Shown here in pieces: positions 1 through 8,661 of a DNA stretch of 35,811 bases. Positions within the stretch are counted from its first letter, which is position 1. Every line of letters begins with the position of its first letter. Below the pieces are notes generated by a model that made no database searches, was not told the DNA's origin, and worked only from the letters and a program-made list of their open reading frames with translations. Source of the stretch: Anaerolineae bacterium. GTDB lineage: Bacteria; Chloroflexota; Anaerolineae; Aggregatilineales; J027. Location of the stretch: contig JAJTXY010000039.1 of assembly GCA_021463865.1 (NCBI GenBank), forward strand, positions 1 to 35,811, in the 5' to 3' direction. Made by a program: the position numbers and the translations under genes.

Positions 1-288
1 AAAAAAGTGGTGCAAATGCCTGCTTTAAAGGGCAGTTTCCACAATCGCTAGAACGCCCGTTCGGAACACCACATGAGAGTCTTAGAACGGGGGATTAGAA
101 GTGCTTGCCCCCTCCTATCATATGTTCTGATTATCTTGGATAAGAAGTAATAAATGGACGGTAAAGATCGTCTGGGTTAGTGTACGTACCCTTCCTCACA
201 TTACATCCAGCAATATCCAGTGACCGCGTAACGTTTTGTTTTAAACGTGGACAAATCTTTTTAACTTCGCATCATGGGAGAGATAATC
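1..288. other. Leader region upstream of folE, no gene seen
   Basis: No coding frame of useful length is visible. The stretch contains several short perfect inverted repeats: GGGCA at 30-34 with TGCCC at 106-110, CCCGTTC at 56-62 with GAACGGG at 85-91 (nested inside the first), and ACGTTT at 231-236 with AAACGT at 243-248. The first two could form a nested stem structure. I could not match it to a known riboswitch class, and no convincing -35/-10 pair was found. The left edge may cut a feature that starts outside the window. Confidence 0.4.
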
Positions 289-993
289 ATGACAATGAAT
301 CACACGACTAATGGACACAACGGCTCTCATGGGCAAAAGGGTCATCAAGGGAACGGCTATCGCAACTTGTTGTCGGAACACCTGCTCGAAAGTTTTGAGA
401 TTGATTTAGATTATGAGCAAGATGACCACGCCATTGAAGCGGCGGTACGTTCCATCCTTGAGGGCGTTGGCGAAGACCCAGAACGCGAAGGATTATTGCG
501 TACTCCCAATCGGGTAGCGCGTATGTACAAAGAACTGCTGGAAGGGTATCATATCAATCCGGAGAAGCTGGTCAATGACGCCCTATTTGATGTCGAATAT
601 CAGGAAATGATTGTGGTGCGCGACATCGAATACTACAGCCTGTGTGAACACCATATGCTGCCATTTATTGGCAAAGCGCATGTGGCCTATGTGCCGAATG
701 ATAAGGTAATCGGCTTGTCCAAAATTCCGCGCGTCGTGGATATGTTCGCGCGACGTTTGCAGGTGCAAGAACGTATGACACAACAGATTGCCGATTTCTT
801 GATGCAAGTATTGCATCCGCAAGGCGTGGCCGTTGTATGTGAAGGTGTCCATATGTGCTCGATGATGCGTGGTGTCAAGAAGGCCCATTCAAGTATGACC
901 ACCAGCGCCATGATGGGCATCTTCCGCGAGAATGAGAAGACCCGTGCTGAATTTATGGGCCATATCGGACGTTCGTCCAGTAGTGTGTTCTGA
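289..993 (+). CDS. folE: GTP cyclohydrolase I, type IA (FolE)
   Basis: Converts GTP to 7,8-dihydroneopterin triphosphate, the first step to tetrahydrofolate or tetrahydrobiopterin, as a cytosolic homodecamer. The family signature is clear: CEHHMLPF with the zinc-binding Cys and His, [20 protein letters not shown], and HMCSMMRGV with the second zinc Cys. Length (234 aa) is normal apart from an N-terminal extension of about 25 residues rich in His, Gly and Asn, before the conserved helix starts. An ATG at 274 is in frame, but its own bases form part of a GGGAGAG Shine-Dalgarno (276-282) ideally placed for the ATG at 289, so 289 is chosen. It is the first gene of a unit with a lytic transglycosylase and a pterin dehydratase. 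The pterin dehydratase two genes downstream suggests tetrahydrobiopterin use as well as folate, which is inference. Confidence 0.96.
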   Translation: MTMNHTTNGHNGSHGQKGHQGNGYRNLLSEHLLESFEIDLDYEQDDHAIEAAVRSILEGVGEDPEREGLLRTPNRVARMYKELLEGYHINPEKLVNDALFDVEYQEMIVVRDIEYYSLCEHHMLPFIGKAHVAYVPNDKVIGLSKIPRVVDMFARRLQVQERMTQQIADFLMQVLHPQGVAVVCEGVHMCSMMRGVKKAHSSMTTSAMMGIFRENEKTRAEFMGHIGRSSSSVF

Positions 994-1012
994 ATGAGGA
1001 TATAAGATTTAA

Positions 1013-1825
1013 GTGAAACAGAGGGTTCGAGGGGGATCCTTGCCGCATCCATCAGGTTATCATAGTCGGCACGCTGAAGAGCCGACCACGACCATTACCG
1101 TGCGTGAGGTCGTTTATGACCCACTGGAAGTTGAAGTAAATTCTGAACATCGCTCTGGGAGTCCATTTCTCAGGGCGAGTTGTGCTACCTTTCTCGTGTT
1201 TTTTATCTGTGGGCTTGCCGGATTTTTGGGGGTGTTTATCGGACGCTCATTGTACATGTCCTTGCCCCCCAAAGTGACCTATGTGGTCGTAGATCGGCGT
1301 GATCCATCGCATATTGCCACCACTATTTCACCCCTGTTTACGCCAGAAGTACAATATTGGGCACCCCAAATCGCACAATGGGCACAGGAATATAACCTTG
1401 ACCCCAATCTGATTGCGACGGTTATCCAAATTGAAAGTTGTGGTGATCCGACGGTTGGTTCATCGGCAGGGGCGCAGGGGTTGTTCCAAGTCATGCCATT
1501 CCATTTTGCCGTTGGGGAGAACATGACTGATGTGCAAACCAATGCCATGCGTGGCCTTACCTATCTAGCACAAGGTCTACAAAAAGCCGATGGCAATGCA
1601 GGGCTGGCACTGGCAGGGTATAACGGTGGACATGGTGTCATCTCATGGGGGTGGGCGCGTTGGCCCGACGAAACTCGGCGTTATTTCTATTGGGGCATAG
1701 GAATTTATGAAGATGCCACCAACGGCAAAATCACCAGTGCCCGTTTGCAGGAGTGGTTGCAAGCAGGGGGTAGTTCGTTGTGCCAGCGTGCCTCCGCAAC
1801 ACAGCAGACATTACATGCAAGCTAA
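1013..1825 (+). CDS. Membrane-anchored lytic transglycosylase (SLT domain)
   Basis: Predicted to cleave the MurNAc-GlcNAc bond of peptidoglycan at the outer face of the membrane. With the GTG at 1013 the 270-aa protein has about 50 cytoplasmic residues, one membrane segment (about 57-79) and an extracytoplasmic SLT (goose-lysozyme-like) domain from about 108. The catalytic Glu is about residue 141 in the segment IQIESCGDP, followed by GAQGLFQVMP and AGYNGG (about 201-206), all family hallmarks. The start is uncertain: the AGGA before GTG 1013 is 12 bases away, while TTG 1040 has a GAGGGGGA just upstream. It lies 19 bp after folE and 21 bp before the pterin dehydratase, so co-transcription is likely although the functions are unrelated. 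Confidence 0.9.
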   Translation: MKQRVRGGSLPHPSGYHSRHAEEPTTTITVREVVYDPLEVEVNSEHRSGSPFLRASCATFLVFFICGLAGFLGVFIGRSLYMSLPPKVTYVVVDRRDPSHIATTISPLFTPEVQYWAPQIAQWAQEYNLDPNLIATVIQIESCGDPTVGSSAGAQGLFQVMPFHFAVGENMTDVQTNAMRGLTYLAQGLQKADGNAGLALAGYNGGHGVISWGWARWPDETRRYFYWGIGIYEDATNGKITSARLQEWLQAGGSSLCQRASATQQTLHAS

Positions 1826-1846
1826 TTGAGGAAATAGGACGGGGAT

Positions 1847-2146
1847 ATGGTAGAACGATTATCAGAATCCGAGATCAATGTCCAACTTGCCAAAATGGAT
1901 GGGTGGGCACGGCAGGGCGACGAGATATTCAAAACCTATACCCTAACCTCTTTTCCGGCGGCGTTGGCCTTTGTCAGCACCGTTGGACATCTAGCGGAGG
2001 CTGCCGACCATCACCCGGATATTCTGGTGAAGTATAAAAAGGTGACGCTGACCCTTTCGACCCATTCCGCAGGTGGCCTAACGGAAAAAGATTTCGCTCT
2101 GGCGAATCAGATTGATGCCTTGCCGATGAAGTCCCCAAAAATCTGA
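1847..2146 (+). CDS. Pterin-4a-carbinolamine dehydratase (PCD/DCoH family)
   Basis: Dehydrates 4a-hydroxytetrahydropterin, recycling the cofactor made by aromatic amino acid hydroxylases. The 99-aa protein is full length and shows the family core EAADHHPD with the catalytic His pair, followed by YKKVTLTLSTHSAGGLTEKD. The ATG at 1847 has a purine-rich GGACGGGG upstream. It is the last gene of the folE unit and is followed 24 bases later by a terminator. Pairing with folE is coherent for a pterin pathway, but no aromatic amino acid hydroxylase is in the window. Some bacterial members act in other pterin contexts, so the partner is unknown. Confidence 0.93.
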   Translation: MVERLSESEINVQLAKMDGWARQGDEIFKTYTLTSFPAALAFVSTVGHLAEAADHHPDILVKYKKVTLTLSTHSAGGLTEKDFALANQIDALPMKSPKI

Positions 2147-2170
2147 ATACAATCTCTGTGCTAAAACACA

Positions 2171-2208
2171 AATCCCCGTGAAGGCGTTATCCTCAGCGGG
2201 GATTTTTT
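2171..2208 (+). terminator. Intrinsic terminator of the folE unit
   Basis: A perfect 8-bp stem AATCCCCG (2171-2178) / CGGGGATT (2197-2204) with an 18-base loop leads into a T-run ending at 2208. It lies just after the pterin dehydratase stop and before the convergent fabF stop. On the minus strand the following bases are less U-rich, so it mainly serves the plus strand. Confidence 0.85.
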
Positions 2209-2230
2209 GTTAACTGACGTAGATTAGGGT

Positions 2231-3490
2231 TCAGATCGCACTGAACACCACACTCGCGTTTTGACCACCGAGGCCGAGATTATTGGACATGGCATGGCGA
2301 ATTTTGGCGTCGCGTGCTTCATTTGGCACGTAATCCAAATCGCAATTCGGATCAGGCGTAGTGTAGTTAATGGTCGGGTGGATAATCTGGTTAAAGATCA
2401 TCAAAATCGTCGCCACCGCTTCGACTGCCCCTGCGCCACCAAAGGCATGACCAATCATACTCTTGGTTGAACTCACTGCGATTTCATAGGCCCTTTCGCC
2501 CAACAATTTCTTGATGGCAAGGGTTTCAATCGCGTCATTCGGCAGGGTGGATGTGCCGTGTGCGTTGATATAATCGAGGTCTTCAGGATTTAACCCCGCA
2601 TCTTCCATTGCCCAACGCATCGAACGCAGTGCCCCCGCGCCGTCCGGGTCAATCGCCGCGACATGGAAGGCGTCCGACGATGAACCATACCCCAATACTT
2701 CGGCATAAATCCGAGCGCCGCGTCTGTCGGCATGTTCCATTGATTCTAAGACTAAGATGCCACATCCTTCCGCATAGACAAAGCCGTTACGGTCTTTGTC
2801 AAAGGGACGGCTGGCGGCGGTGGGGTTATCATTATAATCACGGGTCAATACGGTCATGGAGTCGAACGCGGCAACGGAATAGTCTTGCATAATGGTTTCC
2901 ACGCCACCCGTAAATGCGACATCCGAACGTCCGCGTCGAATGAGTTCAAAGGCTTCCCCAATTGCCTGTGTTCCCGCAGCGCAGGCGGTGGTAACAGCAT
3001 TGAGTGGGCCTTTGGCGCGGCTCGTCATGCTCACGTAATGGGCGGGCATATTGGTCAAGGCCGCCGTCAGCGCCATTGGGCCGGGGCGTGCGCCTTTGAC
3101 GCGGAAATTTGAAAACGCCGAAAACGCCGAATCGAACCCGGCCATGCCCGTTGCCATGACAACCCCGGTGCGTTCGCTGTTGCGCTCCAAATCCTCATCC
3201 GTTAGTCCAGCATCGGCAATCGCCATTTTTGTGGCGGCCACAGAGTATTGCGACGATGGTTCGAGCCGACGGGCTTCTTTTGGCTCCAGATAGTCGGTGG
3301 CGACGAAATCCGTCACTTCACCTGCAATTTGAACATTGAGATGGTTGGGGTCAAATTTTGAAATCCGCTTAATACCAGAAACGCCATTTTTAAGGCCGTG
3401 CCAATACTTTTCCAGCGTCGAACCAAGCGGCGAAATAATGCCCATTCCAGTGACAACCACTCGTGGCCTTCCATTGCGCGTATAGTCCAT
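2231..3490 (-). CDS. fabF: 3-oxoacyl-ACP synthase II (FabF)
   Basis: Condenses malonyl-ACP with acyl-ACP in type II fatty acid elongation in the cytosol. The 419-aa length is typical. The Cys-His-His triad is visible: Cys170 in TTACAAGTQ, His311 in NAHGTSTLPND and His348 in MIGHAFGGAGAVE. The N-terminus RVVVTGMGIISPLG is standard. The ATG at 3490 has AAGGAG about 10 bases upstream. It follows plsX by 36 bp on the same strand. plsX commonly clusters with fab genes, but fabD, fabG and acpP, which often lie between them, are absent here. Confidence 0.96.
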   Translation of the reverse strand: MDYTRNGRPRVVVTGMGIISPLGSTLEKYWHGLKNGVSGIKRISKFDPNHLNVQIAGEVTDFVATDYLEPKEARRLEPSSQYSVAATKMAIADAGLTDEDLERNSERTGVVMATGMAGFDSAFSAFSNFRVKGARPGPMALTAALTNMPAHYVSMTSRAKGPLNAVTTACAAGTQAIGEAFELIRRGRSDVAFTGGVETIMQDYSVAAFDSMTVLTRDYNDNPTAASRPFDKDRNGFVYAEGCGILVLESMEHADRRGARIYAEVLGYGSSSDAFHVAAIDPDGAGALRSMRWAMEDAGLNPEDLDYINAHGTSTLPNDAIETLAIKKLLGERAYEIAVSSTKSMIGHAFGGAGAVEAVATILMIFNQIIHPTINYTTPDPNCDLDYVPNEARDAKIRHAMSNNLGLGGQNASVVFSAI

Positions 3491-3526
3491 GAAGGCACTA
3501 CTCCTTACTCATAAGATATACGGGTT

Positions 3527-4549
3527 TTAGTGATTCGTTGCATGATCGCTCGTTTGGGACTGACGGGCCAACCCTTGTCGGATAGTATTCACAATATCGC
3601 CCGCCACTGCTAAACGCGCCTGCCTAATCGCATTTTTCACAGCGTAGGCATTACTTCGACCATGACCTACAATTACAACACCATTCACGCCCAAAAGAGG
3701 CGCACCGCCAATCTCAAAAGGGTCAAATTTTTTGCGGATTTTGCCTACAACGGATTTCATCAACAAACCACCGATTATACCGCGTATATCCTGCTTGGCA
3801 GCATTCCGCATTTGGGCAAAGGCCATGCTGCTGGTCGCTTCCAATGTCTTGACGACCATATTGCCCACAAACCCATCCGATACAATCACATCCGCGTGGC
3901 CTTGCAGCATCTCTTTGGGTTCAATATTGCCGATGAAGTTGAGGCCCGAAGCCATAAGTAATGGCAGGGTGCTTTTGGTAAGCTCGTTCCCTTTACCTTC
4001 TTCTTCCCCATTCGACAGCAGAGCAACTGAGGGTTTTTGAGTGCCGAGGGCTTTTTCGGCATAAACACTGCCCATTAGCGCAAACTGCACCAGATATTCG
4101 GGTTTACAATCGGCGTTCGCACCAATATCAATCAGCACCACATGGCGTTCACCAAATGGGACAATCGAACTGAGAGCGGGGCGATGGATGCCTTGAATCC
4201 GGCGGACTTTGGCGGTGGTCGCTACTGCTAGAACGGCTCCCGTATTGCCACAGGTCACAAACGCATCCGCTTTGCCATCTTCAAGCAATTGCAGCCCGAC
4301 GTGAATAGAGGAATCGGGTTTGCCTTTGACAATTTTGGAAGGGGTGTCTTCCATCGTGACGGCTTGGCTGGCATGAACCACTTCAATTGGCAGGCCTGTT
4401 GTGGGATATTTGGCGAGTTCGGCTTGGATACGGGTTTCATCACCGACCAGAATAATCGTGTCCCCAAATTCACGGGCGGCCTGAACCGCACCTTCTACAT
4501 CGGGGACAGGGCAGGTGTCGCTGCCCATTGCATCAAGAACAATACGCAT
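3527..4549 (-). CDS. plsX: Phosphate acyltransferase PlsX
   Basis: Makes acyl-phosphate from acyl-ACP, feeding PlsY for phosphatidic acid synthesis; a peripheral membrane protein. The 340-aa protein starts MRIVLDAMGSDTCPVPDVEG, the typical PlsX opening, and contains VTCGNTGAVLA, LSNGEEEGKGNEL and DGFVGNMVVKTLE, all conserved in the family. The ATG has GGAGCAAG about 9 bases upstream. It sits between a Lon-N-domain gene and fabF, and a hairpin repeat (4578-4607) lies in its leader. Confidence 0.96.
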   Translation of the reverse strand: MRIVLDAMGSDTCPVPDVEGAVQAAREFGDTIILVGDETRIQAELAKYPTTGLPIEVVHASQAVTMEDTPSKIVKGKPDSSIHVGLQLLEDGKADAFVTCGNTGAVLAVATTAKVRRIQGIHRPALSSIVPFGERHVVLIDIGANADCKPEYLVQFALMGSVYAEKALGTQKPSVALLSNGEEEGKGNELTKSTLPLLMASGLNFIGNIEPKEMLQGHADVIVSDGFVGNMVVKTLEATSSMAFAQMRNAAKQDIRGIIGGLLMKSVVGKIRKKFDPFEIGGAPLLGVNGVVIVGHGRSNAYAVKNAIRQARLAVAGDIVNTIRQGLARQSQTSDHATNH

Positions 4550-4577
4550 TGTTTTACTTGCTCCATAAACAAAATAA

Positions 4578-4607
4578 GTAGAGACGCTCGATAAACAGCG
4601 TCCCTAC
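4578..4607 (-). repeat. Palindromic hairpin repeat between the Lon-domain gene and plsX
   Basis: Arms GTAGAGACGCT (4578-4588) and AGCGTCCCTAC (4597-4607) flank an 8-base loop. The single mismatch on the plus strand becomes a G-U pair in the minus-strand transcript, so the hairpin is fully paired in the sense of the flanking genes. The GTAGAGACG-type arm resembles short palindromic intergenic repeats known from other bacteria, notably cyanobacteria; that link is from memory. No T-run follows, so it is not an intrinsic terminator. It is the only copy I noticed in this window. Confidence 0.6.
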
Positions 4608-4640
4608 AAAGATAACGTATCTGTGGATACAGGGATAGTT

Positions 4641-5309
4641 TTAGTTCAGTGAGAACGATGACGTGGGGTGGGTCGGCGACTGGGGTTCATCCGCTAAAAT
4701 TTGCGTCATATGGGTTTCGTAACGCATCAATTGGAATTCCTCCCGCAGCAGTTCGGGAATATCCACCACACTCAATAGCGATTGTTTATCATCATTGGAG
4801 ACAGGCAGCATAATCGCGGTCAAAAAGGCCAATGTAATCGGGTCAGTTGGCACTTGGTCAATCCGAAACGGCAGTTTGCCGATTCTGCGGAATGCCTCCA
4901 GATATTTTTCAATCAGATGCAGCAGTCGCAGCGAACCAGAAATGGCTTCGGGCGAATTTCCATTAGTAAGGGGATAATCTTCTACAATGCCGCTGAGATA
5001 GGGGTGGGTTTGATAGGCTTCGATCAAGCGAAATCGTTTCATGCCCAATGTCAAAATGTTATACGTCTCATCCGCCATCGGATTGACTTGGGTGATCTGC
5101 GCCGTTGTCCCGATGTTATAGATTTGACCATTAAAAGCGCCCTCCGCTCGACCTGCCTTGAGCAGTACCACTCCAAACGGTTTGGACTCGGCAATACACT
5201 GCTTCAGCATGAGCTTATAACGTTCCTCGAAAATGCGGAGGGGAAGGATCATGCCGGGGAAAAGCACCGTATTTAAAGGAAAAAGTGGAATCTCATATTG
5301 TTCCGCCAC
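4641..5309 (-). CDS. Lon N-terminal (LON substrate-binding) domain protein
   Basis: A 222-aa stand-alone LON substrate-binding domain without AAA or protease parts. Hallmarks are IPLFPLNTVLFPGMILPLRIFEERY near the N-terminus and a later helical half. The precise role of such stand-alone proteins is not well defined; they may bind unfolded protein or act as adaptors. The GTG at 5309 is preceded by GAGGTGA at good distance. A C-terminal Ser/Thr/Pro-rich stretch looks disordered. It lies between a secreted propeller protein gene (80 bp upstream) and plsX (91 bp downstream). The grouping with lipid genes is likely transcriptional rather than functional. Confidence 0.88.
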   Translation of the reverse strand: MAEQYEIPLFPLNTVLFPGMILPLRIFEERYKLMLKQCIAESKPFGVVLLKAGRAEGAFNGQIYNIGTTAQITQVNPMADETYNILTLGMKRFRLIEAYQTHPYLSGIVEDYPLTNGNSPEAISGSLRLLHLIEKYLEAFRRIGKLPFRIDQVPTDPITLAFLTAIMLPVSNDDKQSLLSVVDIPELLREEFQLMRYETHMTQILADEPQSPTHPTSSFSLN

Positions 5310-5389
5310 AAGTCACCTCGCAGACTTTCCCCCTCAAACCGAACACGACCCATTGTACAATAGCAGCGCACCGAAAAGCCAGATTCAGA

Positions 5390-6766
5390 CTACCGCAGTA
5401 CCCCAACAAATGGGCCGTTGCCAGAATTTTCCACCAGTTGGGTAAAACTTCCGCCTCCTTGCCAAACGCCGATGACTGACCCATACGCGCCGACCTTCAT
5501 CAGCACGGTACTGGCATCCAACCAATCCCCATCTACAAAATATAGGGAGTAGATTTCGGTTTCGATCTCACTTGCCAAGTCGCGTAAAAAGGTCTTGGAT
5601 TCTTTTTCGCCAATCGCTTGTGTGCCGTCCGGTGAGAAGATCGCCCGCCGCAGCAAATTCATATTGAACTGGGTGTTATCGGCGACCCGAATCACGGTGT
5701 CATTGCCGACTGCCAGCAAACCAGATTGGATGAAATAGACCCCATAGAGATTATCGGCGGCGAAGACCTGTGTCGGCTGTCCGTCCGACCCAATGATATA
5801 CGCCCCCGGTGTAAGTCCGGTTTGTGGGGTACTGCCATCTACACTGAGATTGGGCACAGCAAAGGCGATGGTCTGGGTGCTGGTGTCCACAGCGGCGCGT
5901 GACATTGGCTGTGAGGTGGGGATAATTTCAGTGTCCGTGCCAGCGGTGAGGTCGTAACGATACAGTCCCGTCGCGCCCGCCTCCACCCCAAATGGCGACC
6001 AGAGCAGGCTGTTGTCTGTATCCCAGCCCAAAAACCAATACGATGCGCCATTATTACCGACTTCGACGGTTGTGCTGGTGTCATCCGCAAGCGAATAGGT
6101 GTAGATGCCGTTTGTTTGAGGACTGCCATCTGCGCTTACGAAACTGGTTACACTGGCATAGGCCAATTGTGTGCCATCCGGCGACCAGCGTAAGGTGCTG
6201 AGTTGACCCACACTGTCCTCACTGGCAATCAGATTTTGGGTGGGTTCGTTTGCCGTACTGCTTGGAAAAACATGTACCGTGTTCCAGCCGGGGTTATTTG
6301 TAATCCATGCGATTTGGCTGCCATCGGGCGACCATACCACAAAATCGCTGATACTCATGGGTGGGAATTCGTCTTCATTCACGCCAATCCCCAAAATATT
6401 GGGCAGCATCAAAACCTCGGTCAGCAGATTTTCACCATCGGGCAGACTAAAAATCTGTAGGGTATCTTGAACGGTGCTGGTATCACCCGAACGGACAGCC
6501 GCCCCATCATAGTTATAGGCATAGATGGCGACTTTTGTTTTGTCAGGCGAAAGGAGTATCCGATAATCCACACTCCGACCCGCCTGCGCTGCAATTAGTG
6601 TCTGGGCCGCGCCAGTGGATGAATCGAACAACACCATGTTGTCCTCAAAGTCGGTATAGACAACCACCACCGCCGGGGTTTGGGCATGGGCAGGTGTGGG
6701 CGGGAAAAAAGCGCCAACCAGCAGGGCCAGCACCATCATGACGATCAGAGATTTTGCTTGTTTCAT
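5390..6766 (-). CDS. Secreted TolB-like (PD40) beta-propeller protein
   Basis: A 458-aa exported protein. A Sec signal (MKQAKSLIVMMVLALLVG, cleavage near AHA-QTP) is followed by PD40/WD40-like repeats visible as LLSPDKTKVAIY, VVWSPDGSQIAW, LRWSPDGTQLAYA and IFSPDGTQAIGE. Such propellers usually bind proteins or glycans; no enzyme motif is seen. The ATG at 6766 overlaps the stop of the L,D-transpeptidase gene as ATGA, which argues for this start and translational coupling. An in-frame ATG 15 bases upstream (6781) gives a poorer signal peptide. The coupling suggests a shared envelope role, which is inference. Confidence 0.82.
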   Translation of the reverse strand: MKQAKSLIVMMVLALLVGAFFPPTPAHAQTPAVVVVYTDFEDNMVLFDSSTGAAQTLIAAQAGRSVDYRILLSPDKTKVAIYAYNYDGAAVRSGDTSTVQDTLQIFSLPDGENLLTEVLMLPNILGIGVNEDEFPPMSISDFVVWSPDGSQIAWITNNPGWNTVHVFPSSTANEPTQNLIASEDSVGQLSTLRWSPDGTQLAYASVTSFVSADGSPQTNGIYTYSLADDTSTTVEVGNNGASYWFLGWDTDNSLLWSPFGVEAGATGLYRYDLTAGTDTEIIPTSQPMSRAAVDTSTQTIAFAVPNLSVDGSTPQTGLTPGAYIIGSDGQPTQVFAADNLYGVYFIQSGLLAVGNDTVIRVADNTQFNMNLLRRAIFSPDGTQAIGEKESKTFLRDLASEIETEIYSLYFVDGDWLDASTVLMKVGAYGSVIGVWQGGGSFTQLVENSGNGPFVGVLR

Positions 6767-7761
6767 TCGTTTGTTGACCATGTAACAGATACTGGAACAT
6801 CAGGACTTTCATAGACCAATACCCAAGGAGCCTTGTCTGGGTTGTCTACAAAAAATGTATCAGAGCCGCTGGGATGCCATTCGTCGGCGGTCTGTTCAAA
6901 GAAATTCCAGACCCATTCAGCGTCACCGGGGGATAGATTGACACAACCGTGACTGCGTTTCATACCGAAATAATTGTGATAATAGGCCCCGTGCAGTGCT
7001 TCATCATGGTTAAAAAATTGCACCCAAGGGGTCGCAGGCAGCACATATTCAGGCGGGTTCGCGCCGGGCGGGCCGGACATGGTGGTTGAAAGTGTCCGGG
7101 CATACACTTGGAAAAGGCCGGTCTCAGTCAAAATCCAATAACCTGTCGAAACTAGGGTGGCGTAGACCGGGGTATCATCCACAAATGCTACCAATGTTTG
7201 CTGAGTAACATCAATGGCGACCCACGGCCCGGAGACCTCTTCAGGTCGCTCTGGGATTTGCAGTACCGATACAAATTCATCTTTCATCCACTGACCGGGG
7301 CCGATCAGATACCACAACGCATTGTCCGCTTCCACAACGGCATAGGCATAATACATGGCGTAATGCCCAATCAGCCTAGCATTTGTCCAATCATTATCGG
7401 CGGGCAGCACACCGGGGGCATCACTGAAATACCAAGGGCGTTTTTGCCACGCGATAGGGAAAGGCAGGGGTTTTTCCGGTAACATGATACTGCGGGGATG
7501 ACCCTGACCATCGCGTTTCTCATCATATTCGACGGGGTGTACCAATTCGGGTAACGGATTGGCTTCGATTTCCGCATCACATTCGGGAGTGCGGGGAGTT
7601 TCTTGGGTCAATTTCGAACATGCACCCATTCCAAAGAGATTATTGCCATCTGCACGCACAACCGTCGGAACCGATTTGGAAAAAAGACGACTTAGAGAGG
7701 TATTGGTAAAACTTAAACTGATGAGGGCCAAGACGGTAACTGCGAAGATAATTCTTCTCAT
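6763..7761 (-). CDS. L,D-transpeptidase (YkuD domain), exported
   Basis: Predicted to form 3-3 peptidoglycan crosslinks or attach proteins to peptidoglycan outside the membrane. With the ATG at 7761 the 332-aa protein begins MRRIIFAVTVLALISLSF, a membrane or signal segment. An upstream in-frame start would add 30 residues in front of the signal and is less likely. The C-terminal YkuD domain has the catalytic motif SHGCVNL (Cys about 273), preceded by the family His in HGAYYHNYFGM. Its middle part (about 60-180) matches no domain I recognise and may be a binding module. It is coupled by ATGA to the downstream propeller gene. Confidence 0.9.
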   Translation of the reverse strand: MRRIIFAVTVLALISLSFTNTSLSRLFSKSVPTVVRADGNNLFGMGACSKLTQETPRTPECDAEIEANPLPELVHPVEYDEKRDGQGHPRSIMLPEKPLPFPIAWQKRPWYFSDAPGVLPADNDWTNARLIGHYAMYYAYAVVEADNALWYLIGPGQWMKDEFVSVLQIPERPEEVSGPWVAIDVTQQTLVAFVDDTPVYATLVSTGYWILTETGLFQVYARTLSTTMSGPPGANPPEYVLPATPWVQFFNHDEALHGAYYHNYFGMKRSHGCVNLSPGDAEWVWNFFEQTADEWHPSGSDTFFVDNPDKAPWVLVYESPDVPVSVTWSTNE

Positions 7762-7893
7762 CGCCCAAACGACTCCACAAAGTAATAGGTTTCCATTAAA
7801 AGACATCCTAGAATCGTAAACACCTTGCCGGGTAATGTCAACCTCTGGCAAGCTGTTAAATTGATGACGGCAAGTTGATGAATGATAAGGAAA

Positions 7894-8661
7894 TTAGCTG
7901 GCAGGCAGTTTACGAATGGCATCCAACCAATCGCGCAGATAAAGCACCATAAATAACCAGCGGGGTGCGGTACTTTTTAATGGGTTGAGCTTACCCATCA
8001 TCATCTGCCCAAATGTATCGGCGAAATCTTCATTGGGGCCACCGACTGCACGCGGAAACAGGGCCTCATTGCCGATATACCCCTTGCCGGGAATCCAGTT
8101 GACCGCTCCCCATTCCCCCCCCAATACCTCAACATGCTGGGTATGGGGCAAGTCAGTTAGGAGGCTGTCTAACACATGCCCCAATTCATGGGCGAGAGTA
8201 AAAGGTTGGCGCATTCCCTCCCCCGTGAGTTGAACGGAATATCCAATAATCACACCCTCCCCATACAGTGGATTGGTCTTGCCCGCGAAATTGTCCCCTA
8301 ACTGGATGGTGCGGTCAATCACAATATGGGCGCGGTCAAAATGCAACCGGAAATAATCAGCGGGGGTGATACGTAGGGGGTCATCTGGCGCTCGTCCGAG
8401 TTGATAGAAGGTCTCGGAGACTCGCGCTAATGATTCCAAAATGATGGTCAAATATTCGTTGAATTGAATGACCTCATTGGCGCTGGTTGCCTGCCATTCA
8501 GAGGGATAGGCAAACCCAACTCCATAGGTGTTTTCGATTTCCGCCATGAGTTCATACACACGGTCTTGGGTGGGGACTTCTTGAGCGTTGCCAGTGTGGG
8601 GACATACCAGAGCCGATAGCCCCATTAACAAAGCCAATCCCCAACACAGGCTATTCTTCAC
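7894..8661 (-). CDS. Secreted putative zinc metalloprotease (HELGH)
   Basis: The 255-aa protein has a Sec signal (MKNSLCWGLALLMGLSALVC) and a zinc motif LAHELGHVLD (His158, Glu159, His162), followed about 50 residues later by NEDFADTFGQM, which could supply the third ligand as in gluzincins. This supports a metallopeptidase; substrate and family are unknown. A TTG at 8679 would also be in frame, but the GTG at 8661 puts the charged Lys directly before the hydrophobic core and is chosen. It overlaps the end of the response regulator gene by 11 bp, so the two are probably co-expressed. Confidence 0.7.
   Translation of the reverse strand: MKNSLCWGLALLMGLSALVCPHTGNAQEVPTQDRVYELMAEIENTYGVGFAYPSEWQATSANEVIQFNEYLTIILESLARVSETFYQLGRAPDDPLRITPADYFRLHFDRAHIVIDRTIQLGDNFAGKTNPLYGEGVIIGYSVQLTGEGMRQPFTLAHELGHVLDSLLTDLPHTQHVEVLGGEWGAVNWIPGKGYIGNEALFPRAVGGPNEDFADTFGQMMMGKLNPLKSTAPRWLFMVLYLRDWLDAIRKLPAS

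Noticed and set aside
5352-5357. TACAAT on the minus strand before the Lon-domain gene as a promoter
   Set aside because: No TGn extension and no usable -35; it is part of a TTGTACAA palindrome and may be chance.
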